DNA from: Misgurnus anguillicaudatus
Taxonomy: Eukaryota > Chordata > Actinopteri > Cypriniformes > Cobitidae
Direction of reading: 5' to 3'
DNA length: 64,000 bases
Assembly (NCBI RefSeq): GCF_027580225.2
Contig: NC_073355.2
Location: 16,361,501-16,425,500, forward strand
Of the stretch, positions 55,391-64,000 are shown piece by piece. The translations under genes and the position numbers were made by a program. The notes beneath the pieces were generated by a model that worked only from the letters and a program-made list of their open reading frames with translations, was not told where the DNA came from and did not search any database. The stretch's first letter is position 1. Every line of letters begins with the position of its first letter.

Positions 55391-55470
55391 ACAGTACTGT
55401 GCAAAGTCTTAAGCCACCGTGCCACCATTAGATTTGTTGTTTTTGCAATGATGAAATGCCTATGAACAGT
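55391..55470. mobile_element. Tc1-like element, left end only
   Basis: TACAGTACTGTGCAAAGTCT then TAAGCCACCGTGCCACCATT and TTTGTTGTTTTTGCAATGA form one terminus. The element is cut after about 80 bases by the TTAA element at 55477. Confidence 0.55.
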
Positions 55471-55636
55471 ACTTAAAGACACACTATGCAGTTATTTTAC
55501 CTTAATATAACAGCTTCAAAGTTATTTCAGTGGTAAACAACGTCATAGTAGGGCGAATCATCCTCCTGTTGAAGCTCGGGGAGGACGCCGCTAGCAAAAC
55601 CACCAATGCAAGCTTGAGAGAACCGCCCCTGACAAA

Positions 55637-55646
55637 TCTCGCGAGA
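55637..55646 (+). promoter_or_regulatory. TCTCGCGAGA promoter motif
   Basis: The palindrome TCTCGCGAGA is a known strong core-promoter motif of CpG-rich vertebrate promoters. It lies about 160 bases upstream of the coding-like exon, in a CG-rich segment (55,555-55,800) with GACGTCA/GATGACGTCA words. The placement suggests that the element carries its own promoter. Confidence 0.5.
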
Positions 55647-55805
55647 ATCACGACTTGCTTTACGGCAACGACGTCACACACATTAGGCTTGTTCGACTTT
55701 GTGTGGCGCTGCAAGAACCTACAGCCGGATGACGTCAAACTGCACGCGCGAATTTGAGACGTGAGGCTAAACAATTTAAAAGTTAAGAGAGCGCGTTCGG
55801 AAGAG

Positions 55806-55943
55806 AGTAGGAAAAGGAAAAGAGAATCTGACCGCGTTAGGAACCGGACAAGAATCCCACTCGGTCAGGGTTTTTTTCTCGTTGGCGTGAGCTAAAAGAC
55901 AGCACTGGAGGGATGCTGATCTGGCGATCTTGTTGATGGACTA
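55806..55943 (+). pseudogene. Transposon-borne exon of RWREL type, frameshifted
   Basis: In successive frames the exon reads RKRKRESDRVRNRTRI, then SRWRELKDS, then DADLAILLMD, and stops at CTA followed by the splice donor GTAAGT (55944-55949). A basic region followed by FxRWRELK and a DAxLAxFLLD motif is a layout I remember from uncharacterised fish proteins found in repeat-associated multi-copy genes. Frame changes fall near the T-run (55,870) and near 55,915. The molecular role is unknown. The basic start could bind nucleic acid. Confidence 0.5.
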
Positions 55944-56524
55944 GTAAGTAAATCTCTTATTTGTAAACTTGTTTGCGGTCTATGTTGTATGTTGTTGCGC
56001 TTGCTTGTAGTATGTCATGCAATTATCATGACAACAGTTGTCAATATCTCACATAATTATCAGGACATAAATAAGCCTAGAGGTTGTAAATAGTGTAAAC
56101 ATGCACAATTTGCAGACTATTATGATAAATAGCAATAATCATGTATAGTGACATTATAACGAAAATGTTATGAAATAATGCAACGTACACAATTAACTTT
56201 GTCATGGCTTTTTGTAATGTTTACTTGTGATTTAGCTGCAATCATGTAAAAACGTTATAAGCTAGCAAACGCGGTACTTTATTATTATATGCACTCTACA
56301 CTATAAAAGAATAAACTTCTTATTATCCTATTACCATCATCTGTAGTTTAGTAGACTATGCAGTAGCCTAATATTTGTATGAAATTGTGAAACATTACCT
56401 GGTCATTATCTTCGGAGTACTAGAGTGGGAAACTACGACAGTTGCAAGTATTCTCCAGCGACTCTAGGGGTCGCTGTTTGACAAAAACGCCGTAAATGCA
56501 TAGAGCGGCTTTAAGTAGCTTATT

Positions 56525-56940
56525 TTATTTACATTTATTTTATTTTTCACGCATCTGTGCTTTATCAGAGTTTTTGTCTTGGGAACATTTTTCTAAAGCA
56601 TAGAATCATACTGTTTATTCCTTTATATTGCATATTAAAATTTATTTAATACATAATTACATTAAAATTGTGTGCTTTTGTACTTTTTACCCAAGTAAAA
56701 GTACTTTTTACGTAAGTAATAGTAAAAAAAGCACTATGTTTCATGTACTTAAATATTTAATGTACAACAAAAACTTGTATTTATGAAACGAAGTGGAGTA
56801 AAATTTTGATGCTCCATATAATTATGATAATATGCATTGGAATGTATGTTTTCCAAAAAAAAAGCACTGATAAAATATGAATACTTGAAAATTACGTTTA
56901 AGTAGAAAGTAAAATACTTAAGTAGTGTTCACCTCTGATA
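56525..56940 (+). mobile_element. ACTTAAGTA-type repeat (copy 2)
   Basis: GCATCTGTGCTTTATCAGAG at the left and AAGTAGTGTTCACCTCTG at the right bound the copy. Inside are CCAAGTAAAAGTACTTTTTA, AATTATGATAATATGCATTG and GGAATGTATGTTTTCC. All match the reverse copy at 9907-10280. Confidence 0.6.
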
Positions 56941-57730
56941 ATGACAATATTATTTATTGGTCCCTTTATACTGAAAGAATATAACCAAAAAATATAGCAA
57001 TTTCTATATAACATTATACTAAAGTGTCAAGTACTTACTGTGATCTCCCCTTCCACTTGAGCAATAGCAGGAACTTTCAGGCTCCCTTAAACCTAAATGA
57101 AATTAAATCCTAATGTCTTAAATCCTAATGACTTCATTACTTCAGTCTCCTCAAAAAGATGTGTTTAGTGAGAGAGGTCACACTAAATACTGACTTTTAC
57201 CAGCATACACTTGTGTTTTTACATTTTGTTTAAATATTTTCTGTTTGTATCTTTATAAAAGAAACAAAAAATAAATATAGATGGAAGCCAAATACGTTTT
57301 CACAATACATGTTGGATTTAATTGTAAGTATTGCTTAAAGTTCACCTGTTTCTGTCAATATGACTCACAGTACCTGGATTAGTATGTAAAGTTTTAAGAG
57401 GTTGTTATCTGTGATTATTACACAGCACTCATGCTTGATTTTGATTGACCAGTCGCAACAATCCAAGGTATTCTGAGATAACCCCTTCAAACTAATATCA
57501 CATGGCTGCAAATAATTTTGATGAGTACAGTTTAATATTACACAGAAATTAGAAATAAATATGTTATATAATTATATTTACAAATGATTAAACCAAAAAG
57601 TGTTTATGACATTTGATCATCTTGTCCTATCTAAAAACCGAAAGTATTATGCAAAAAATCAAAGGTGTGTCGATATAACGTGTGTTGTTATAAAAATCCA
57701 CCCATTTCTTGTTTTTTATCCTCATTACTA
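56941..57730. other. Gene-free AT-rich stretch
   Basis: No gene or clear repeat ends are visible. Confidence 0.45.
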
Positions 57731-58130
57731 GGGATGCTCCGAACAATGCCGATCTCCACTAAAAATACGTGGCCGATCACTATTCTGAATCGGACAGCCG
57801 ATCTTATTCACAGCTATTTCATGTACTATGGCTTTTGATCAGTAAGTCCTTATCGATCTAAAATCACTGTTAATTTGAGTCGTTTATAACATGCGTTTGA
57901 AAAAGCAACACTCATCAAACATAATTATTAAACATTTATAATACCTGAAAAGGTTTAAGAACAGCAATATAAATATATCCTTAAGACATTTCCTGGAGCT
58001 GCGTGTCATCATAGCTGCGTGTGTATTGTTCTTCGTCTACAGCGCATTTTGACAACCACGTTTCCCGAAACTCTGCATAGTGTGTACATAACCAAACTGA
58101 ATAACAAGTAGTTAATATTTTAACGATAGT
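57731..58130. mobile_element. hAT fragment, TAGGGATGCTCCGA end
   Basis: TAGGGATGCTCCGAACAATG followed by CCGATCTCCACT and CGGACAGCCGATC is a hAT-type terminus. The right end is absent before the next repeats begin. Confidence 0.5.
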
Positions 58131-58346
58131 ATTTAAACGTGGGTCCTCATGGACATGACAGGTCTCTGCCTAGAAGGGGGGAAAATCTTCTGTATGCGCG
58201 GCGCAGAAAATGACAGAGGCACGAGGGTTTGCTGACTAGTGTTGCCAGATCTTGCACAAAAAAAAACTGCGAACAAGAAAAATCCAATAATAAACCAAAA
58301 AAAAAAAAAAAAACCAGCATCTTGGACCGGCATCTTCACACTTTAA

Positions 58347-58826
58347 CTCTTTCACCGCCAGCATTTTTTAAAAAAGTTGCCAGCCAGCGCCAGTGTTTTT
58401 CATGATTTTCACCCAAGGTTTAATGCCTTCCAGAAAATGTTCTTCTTCAGATATATAAACATACAATATACCAAATGAAAGAACAGACCCTCTGCTTTCA
58501 AAAAAAAAAACGTTTCATCCTACCTTGAGTAGTTCTTTTGTAATCAGCTTTTGAATATGGGTAGGTTTCTGCAAAAACACCACATTTTGAGCAAAAAGCA
58601 GAGATAATTCCATGTTTGTGACGGACTTTTCATAGAGATCCCATTCAGAGCGATCTTTAAAACAGACACGGACATGCAGCAGCTTGCCATAGGGCAATAC
58701 TTCCGGGTTTAAAAAGTTGCGGAAGGTGGATAATAGCGGTATTGCGGAAAGACGGAAAATTTCGTCATTGGCGGGGAAGCGTTTTCTCTTAATTGACGAG
58801 ATATCTCGTCAATGGCGGGGAAAGAG
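58347..58826. mobile_element. TTAA-target MITE, CTCTTTCMCCGCCA ends
   Basis: TTAA lies on both sides (58343-58346 and 58827-58830). The ends CTCTTTCACCGCCAGCAT and ATGGCGGGGAAAGAG are complements. A subterminal GACGAGATATCTCGTC palindrome sits near the right end. The interior frame (58515-58697 minus) has no motif. The class is piggyBac-like by target site. Confidence 0.75.
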
Positions 58827-58830
58827 TTAA

Positions 58831-59830
58831 TAACACCAAAAACTTGATCGCTTCATGAGCCAAAAGCCATAAACGGTTAAGTGCCAAAACGATATGTACG
58901 TACAAAAAAGACGAGGACCTGGCAACAATACAAGAAAGCGTGCTGTGGAGCAGCCTCACATAATGCATACAATACGCAATGCCAAAATGGAGGTTTATGC
59001 AAAACATAATGCTGTTAAATTATTTTGGTCAAAGCTGTGAGTGATAAGCACGCGAGACAGCAAAACGTTTCTATGGTTATCTCTGTGTCAATCATCAAAT
59101 TTTCGGGAGTGAGTCTTGTATAGACATGAAACGTACATTTAGGGGATTCACTCCCGCATTAAAATGCGTTTTCACTCACGAATGTTTGCAGTGTGTACGA
59201 GGCCACTGTCGGGGCTTATTTATGCGATAGCAACATGCTGCCTATACATTATTCCTTACCTAACATACCTCGAAATGTTCAAGCATTCCACAGAGCAGTG
59301 TAAATCTTTATACAAGTTAAAGATTTACAAAATATGCACGTTTTTAAGTTGTGTTTAATTCAATATTCAGTTCCGAAACCTGGGGGGTGGTTTTTTCAAC
59401 GTTTTAATGGGCATGATGCTCCTGCCAAAACACACGCTGTGATCTCCCTCCTCTGTGCTGCTTGAATATTTACAATGTCATCTCCATTGAGAATTTGTTA
59501 TAGAAAACGCACATCTTAGTGACTGACTATTGCAGGTTTGCATTGGTTCCCCCTTACACTGTGACTACATTTGTCTGATGAACAACGAAAAATAACATTG
59601 AGCTTCCTGAAAGTCGCTGCCCTGACAAGAGCCTCAACCGCTGCCATGTCTTGAGTGGCATGTTTAAGAAAACATCGAAATTACCACAGTTGAGATGTTA
59701 TAAATTAGTGTTTCAATCCATCTGCCTTTCTGATTCACATCTTAAGTAGTAATTTCAAATCAATCAAGCACCCGAAGTGGGGACACTTTTACTGCAGTAG
59801 CTTGGATTATACCCTTTTACTCTCTCTCTT

Positions 59831-59892
<62 letters not shown>

Positions 59893-60940
59893 TTTTACTT
59901 TGTCTTTTTTCTCTTTCTGAAACTAGACTCACCTAACAAATGATCCCAATATCTGGTTGGAAGCACTTAGGCTGCATGAATAATTACAGGTTATGGTGGG
60001 ATGGTGTGACAACAGCCTGGCCTCGAGTGTGTGTGGGTGCTTCTGCTCTCAGCTTGTCACCGGCTGCACATTAAGGCAGTGTGGGACTTGAGGGCTGTCA
60101 GGCAGTCACTGTAGTCACATCTTTATTAATAATAAAAGACATATTCGGGCCCCCCTCTGCGGCTGTATCTCACTGGCTTCAAGAACAACGGCCGGGGTGA
60201 CCGTGGCTTACAGTATCTCTGAAACCAGGCCTGGGTGTCAGCTGGGGCTTTAGATGACCAAAGATTGTGAATTGCTCGACACTGATTTAAATGCATTGCA
60301 TCACACTTGCTTGTTTAAAATATGATTTTTTTTTAATAATGAGCACGGTGAGCTCGGCTTAGTTTATCTGGTTTTAAAGCAGCTGTGCGGACGGGAAGGC
60401 ACAGCAGAATCTCTGTGGGAATCCTATGAGGTGCCGGCATCAATTGCTAGGAAAAATAATGAAGCTTTTAGGGGGCAGTAATCATAGCAGATTAGCTGTA
60501 CGCCAACAGAAAATTCATTAATAATGTGTGCGTCATCAGCCGGGTTTCTTCTGCGCTCGTAGACGAGAGCCGAATCCTCTCGCCTCATTCGGCGCTCGCT
60601 CAGCAAGCGTCCAAGGCTCTGTGCGGCTCATATGTTACACCTTACTGCATGTAAACAAACAGTGCGTAAACAAACAAACAAAGATGCCGCATTATCACCT
60701 CGTGCTTCTCCGTCCGTAGGAATCAGCATTGACAGACCGTTTCTCGGTTCATTACTGAGACACTTTATTGTTGATGTTTTGCTATGCTATTTGGGGTAAG
60801 TTGTCACAATGTAACAATGCAATTAAACAGCATATGGTATAGCAGATTAGAGTAAAATTTAAATGTGAAAAGTAGCAGAGAAATATTAAATCATTGTTTT
60901 GGTGAGCAAATTATACAAATTTCTTACATTTTAAGAATGT
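58831..60940. other. Gene-free, mostly non-repetitive stretch
   Basis: No exon is visible. A TC microsatellite lies inside (59819-59888). The part 60,400-60,720 has AT-rich homeodomain-like words (TTCATTAATAAT, AAAAATAATGAAG) beside CG-rich sequence. It could be a conserved regulatory segment, which cannot be shown from one sequence. Confidence 0.5.
59819..59888. repeat. (TC)n microsatellite
   Basis: About 70 bases of TC, interrupted only near its start by two TTTC units. Confidence 0.95.
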
Positions 60941-60948
60941 GACAACCT

Positions 60949-61075
60949 GCACTCCAAAAAAAAATATGCTTGGGTCAAAAGGGGATGAGCCCAGTCCCTT
61001 GGGTTATAAATTAAGATATGCTGGGTTGTTTTAACCCATTGTTGGCTCAAACATAAACCTTTCCATGAGTTAACT
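60949..61075. repeat. AACCCAG-type MITE copy
   Basis: TGCTTGGGTCAAAAGGGGAT, TTGGGTTATAAATT and GGGTTGTTTTAACCCATTG are variants of the words in the 19545-24517 element. The ends are diverged. Confidence 0.55.
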
Positions 61076-61132
61076 TTCCCAGACCTGACAAGATTTTTGA
61101 TAGGTGTTTAAAAGCAACAAAACAAAGGGTTT

Positions 61133-61990
61133 CCCGCATGACTTTGCAGTTCGGGCGGCCCGCCTAAGCTGGGGAACCGTACCGCCTTAATTAGGTGGCC
61201 CCAAAAAAAATCGCTGCACAAAAGGCCGTCAAGTGCATCTCGGAGAATAGCGCGGACGCGCTTCACACCACGAACGTGCTGGAATGAAGTGGTACATCAC
61301 TGTCTGGAGGATAACTAGCCAGTTGATAAAACATCTCGAAGAATAGTGTGCACGCGCGCCACACGGCCGAAATGAGAGAAAGACGTGGTCCGCCATGTCT
61401 GAAGTGTTGATAAAACTCGTGTCCGTGAGAACTCTAAGTGGACTTAAGTTTTGGGTTTATTTAAGCCTGTTATTGTCTTATAGTTCTTGCTAATTTAAAG
61501 TAAGTTAGCTGGTGATTTTGTTGTTTGAGCAAACCTGCTAGCTAGGTTGCACGTGCCTGTTGATTCGATATATTTGTTGAGCGCTCTTGCTCACGTTATT
61601 TATGTGCATTACTTACATACCACAGTAGATACACTTCTTTAAGATAATGTAATTAATATTGGGAAATAATCAGTTTTTACAATCTTCGCTATCTATCATC
61701 GTTCGGCAGACGTTCTACAACATCTGCTTTAGTTTGTGTTTATTAACCCTTTAGTTTCACTTCATCATGCAGCTATTCCCATTATAGGTATCTATTAAAA
61801 ACATTTAATTTATTGATAATCTAGTATGTGTTTGTTGTCTGTTATAGTTTCTTCAAAATTAAGTTTTATTTGAGTGTTTTTAATTAAAATATTTTCATTT
61901 TCGTTATGCCCCTTAGATTGCATGCCCCCAGGCCCCGCCCATCCGCCAACCCTACCACATTAACTAACAAATTTTCTGCAGGAAACCCTG
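61133..61990. mobile_element. hAT-like element, CAGGGTTTCCC ends (copy 2)
   Basis: Starts AAAGGGTTTCCCGCATG and ends GCAGGAAACCCTG. The left part (GCGGCCCGCCTAAGCTGGGG, CATCTCGGAGAATAGCGCGG) is the complement of the right part of copy 1 at 6088-6619, so orientation is opposite. Flanking CAACAAAA and CAACATCT agree at six of eight positions, a possible decayed target duplication. The interior (61,430-61,840) has about 300 bases absent from copy 1. Confidence 0.65.
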
Positions 61991-61999
61991 CAACATCTA

Positions 62000-62690
62000 A
62001 AATTACTGCCAACACCCATTTTTTAATTCAAAGTTTCTACACTGTAGATAGAAACCTACACCCTTGACAATTACCTGTTCTGTCAATTAGCCCCATTGTC
62101 ACCTAAAATAATAAGCAGATCCAGTTGGATAACAAAAAAAAAAGATTACACTGTTAGAAAAAGGTACAAAAGCAGCAGTGCCCTTTAAAAAGAGGTACAG
62201 CAATGTATGACAATGAGTGACCATTTTTATACCTTTTTCTTAAAAGTATATAAAGCAACTATTAAAAATGTTCAGCACCATAGGTAATGCTATTAAAATG
62301 TATTTGCGATTCATGCATAATTGTATCACTGCATTTAAATAGCTATTAATCAGTCTGACTGTTCAAACCAAATCACAGCTGTCACTGTATGTCAGATTTA
62401 GACCTGTCATTTCCAACACATTTAACTTCATTCCAGCACATTTTAATAGACTGAAAATGAATCACATTAAACGATGGCCCAATAAACTCCCTGGTATTGT
62501 GTCTGTGCATGTAATCTTGAGACTAATTCATTTAGGAGACATTTTTCATGACATGAACAAAATTCCACTTTTCATGAGTGGAAAATTTACCGGCCATAAA
62601 TAATTTGTACTGTTTTTTTTCCAAGTACAGTATTTAAGTAACACTATGCAATAAGGTACAATGTATTAACATTAGTTAACCTGAACTTCT
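62000..62690. other. Gene-free stretch with a GGTAC fragment
   Basis: No gene is visible. AAAAAGGTACAAAAGCAG near 62,158 and AGAGGTACAGCAATG near 62,201 look like a remnant of the 49676-49859 MITE family. Confidence 0.4.
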
Positions 62691-62692
62691 AA

Positions 62693-63225
62693 GGGGCCAG
62701 TCACACCAAAAGCGCTTTAAACGTTTGCAAACGCAAGGCGTGACGCATGCCTTTTTTAAAAAAGAGCAGTGCGACGCGGCTTTTCATATTGCTAAGCAAC
62801 CACCGAGTCAGCTGTCTTGTCAATCAAATATTGAAGCATGAGCGCTCTTTTGCTGTTAACTGTCATATTAGCAGAAACTTTCAAAAGAGGACGCTTGCTC
62901 TGACCTTGTTTGAGGGTGAGAGGTGCACAAACACGCAGGAGAGAGTGAGTGAGTGGAGTCCGGTTCTTCAAAGCAACTGAAAACTTCCCTCACCACAACG
63001 TAAGGCCCGCCTCTCCCCTCATTCAATTGGACAATGCAAAGATGCGAATGACGTCAGGCGCTTCTCCACTCTCAGCGCTCCTTTAAAAACGCGTGCGCGG
63101 CAGGCGGCAGAAAACCGCAAGGCGCTCGGCGCGCATAAACAGCGCGCAAACGCGCCCTGCCTATAGAATATCATTCAAAAAAGGCGCCTGCAACTGCCAT
63201 AAACGCTTTTGGTGTGACTGAGCCC
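62693..63225. mobile_element. PIF/Harbinger-type MITE (copy 2)
   Basis: TAA directly flanks both ends (62690-62692 and 63226-63228). The termini GGGGCCAGTCACACCAAAAG and CTTTTGGTGTGACTGAGCCC are complements. The interior shares long stretches with 15464-15940 in reverse orientation (CAACCACCGAGTCAGCTGTC, CATTCAATTGGACAATG, GCAGAAACTTT). It is slightly longer than copy 1 and has no transposase. Confidence 0.82.
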
Positions 63226-63476
63226 TAATACAGTACTTCTACAGGATTTCTTAATCTTAGTACATGATAATGAACATTTAGTTGATGCCCATAAGCTAAA
63301 TGAGAAGACAAGAATCATCTTCTGTAACACTTATATTAACTAACAATAACAAAAATGCATAATGCTGTAAAAATACAGTATATTGTTTATTGTAAATTCA
63401 TGCTAGGTAGGTTAATATATGTCTTTTTTACACCCATTTCTATTTCACCTCATCCTCCTAACTTGCCTGTATTCAC

Positions 63477-63991
63477 CAACATGATCTCACAAAGTTCTGT
63501 GGTATAATATTTTGCTCAATTTTCCGTGGCATTGTCACGGATCTCCAAATTTTTCCGTGGCCATACCACGGACTTTCTTTTCCATGTCATTGTCACGTAT
63601 TGGTTACTCAACTGCTTTTTCCTATTTTCAAACAATTGTCGCTTCGGTTTAGGGTTAGATTTGGTGTTTGCGTTAGGATGTCACTTTAAGTATTGGTTTA
63701 TCCTACTTTTTCTGATTTATTCTTTTATATTTTCAAAATTTTAAACCATTGTCACCTGGCGTTAGGGTTAGAGTTGTGTTTGGTTATGGATGTCATTTTG
63801 TGTAAATCTAACCCTAAACCAAAGTGACAATGGTAAGAAAATAGGACAAAACAGTTGAGTAGCCAATCCGTGACACGGTAAAGAAAGTCTGTGGTACGGC
63901 ATCGGAAAAATGCGAAGATGCGTGACAATGCCACGGAAAAATGAGCAAAATATTCAGTGACTATACCACGGAAATTCCTGAGATCAGGTTG
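63477..63991. mobile_element. Complete long-hairpin element, CAACATGATCTCA ends
   Basis: GTATTCAC lies exactly on both sides (63469-63476 and 63992-63999), an 8-bp duplication. Ends CAACATGATCTCACAAAG and CCTGAGATCAGGTTG are imperfect complements. Arms are full of CCGTGG, CCACGG and CACGG words. The centre has CCTATTTTCAAACAATTGTC, GGTTTAGGGTTAGATT and GTCACCTGGCGTTAGGGTTA. These are the same core words as in 2648-3143. The 8-bp duplication suggests a hAT-type source. Non-coding. Confidence 0.85.
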
Positions 63992-64000
63992 GTATTCACA

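Larger units (their letters stand above)
55477..56510 (+). mobile_element. TTAA-target element carrying a captured exon
   Basis: TTAA precedes AGACACACTATGCAG on the left (55473-55476) and follows ATGCATAGAGCGGCT on the right (56511-56514). The left third is CG-rich and holds a TCTCGCGAGA motif and a coding exon with a splice donor (55806-55943). The rest is AT-rich and intron-like. TTAA duplications suggest a piggyBac- or Kolobok-like integration mode. No transposase was seen. Confidence 0.6.

Overview
The window reads as gene-poor vertebrate nuclear DNA from a cyprinid fish, zebrafish-like but not proven to be Danio rerio. The evidence is AT-rich sequence without bacterial-style gene packing, very many class II DNA transposon remnants (hAT-, PIF/Harbinger-, TA- and TTAA-target types), tRNA-derived SINEs of the type common in cyprinids, a DIRS-like retroelement, and long TA, TC and TAA microsatellites. 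No host protein-coding exon, rRNA gene, CRISPR array or bacterial feature is visible. Open reading frames of 60-160 codons are scattered on both strands, and almost all look like chance or repeat-derived frames. The stretches with no recognised repeat probably belong to an intron or intergenic region.

Layout. 1-4133: non-repetitive DNA, then a multi-level nest of palindromic elements. 4134-6087: quiet. 6088-10620: a hAT-like element, a SINE split by a TA-target element that itself holds a hAT fragment, a LINE-like tail and a MITE, then a THAP-coding transposon filled with other repeats. 10620-12950: quiet. 12950-18107: palindromic elements, a Harbinger MITE and a hAT with an exact 8-bp target duplication that carries a perfect 47-bp foldback. 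18108-19540: mostly quiet. 19545-24517: a nest whose core is a 2,968-bp TA-flanked element carrying a spliced, polyadenylation-signal-bearing but broken gene on the minus strand. 24540-28850: mostly quiet. 28890-30700: an ACGTC-rich palindromic element with a tRNA-like core. 31560-36590: a decayed DIRS-like retroelement (reverse transcriptase, tyrosine recombinase, terminal ~124-bp tandem array) broken by other insertions. 36620-43090: repeats, including a hAT inserted into the end of another hAT. 43090-48320: mostly quiet, with a 228-bp tandem duplication. 48329-53300: hAT, TA-target and other MITEs. 53300-54700: quiet. 54700-58826: Tc1-like ends, a TTAA element with a captured exon and promoter motif, and a TTAA MITE. 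58830-60940: quiet, with a TC tract. 60949-64000: more MITEs, ending in a complete palindromic element with an 8-bp duplication.

No set of genes here works together as an operon or pathway. Function-bearing sequence is limited to mobile DNA: transposase fragments (BED/hAT-like N terminus, THAP), a retroelement pol remnant, and two different transposon-borne cellular-type coding sequences. The most unusual items are the transposon-borne spliced gene at 20240-22640, the RWREL-type exon with its own promoter motif at 55477-56510, and a family of long palindromes with constant ends and a TTAGGGTTAG-containing core whose arms are built from different short words in each copy.

All family names come from pattern recognition and remembered family features, not from database searches.
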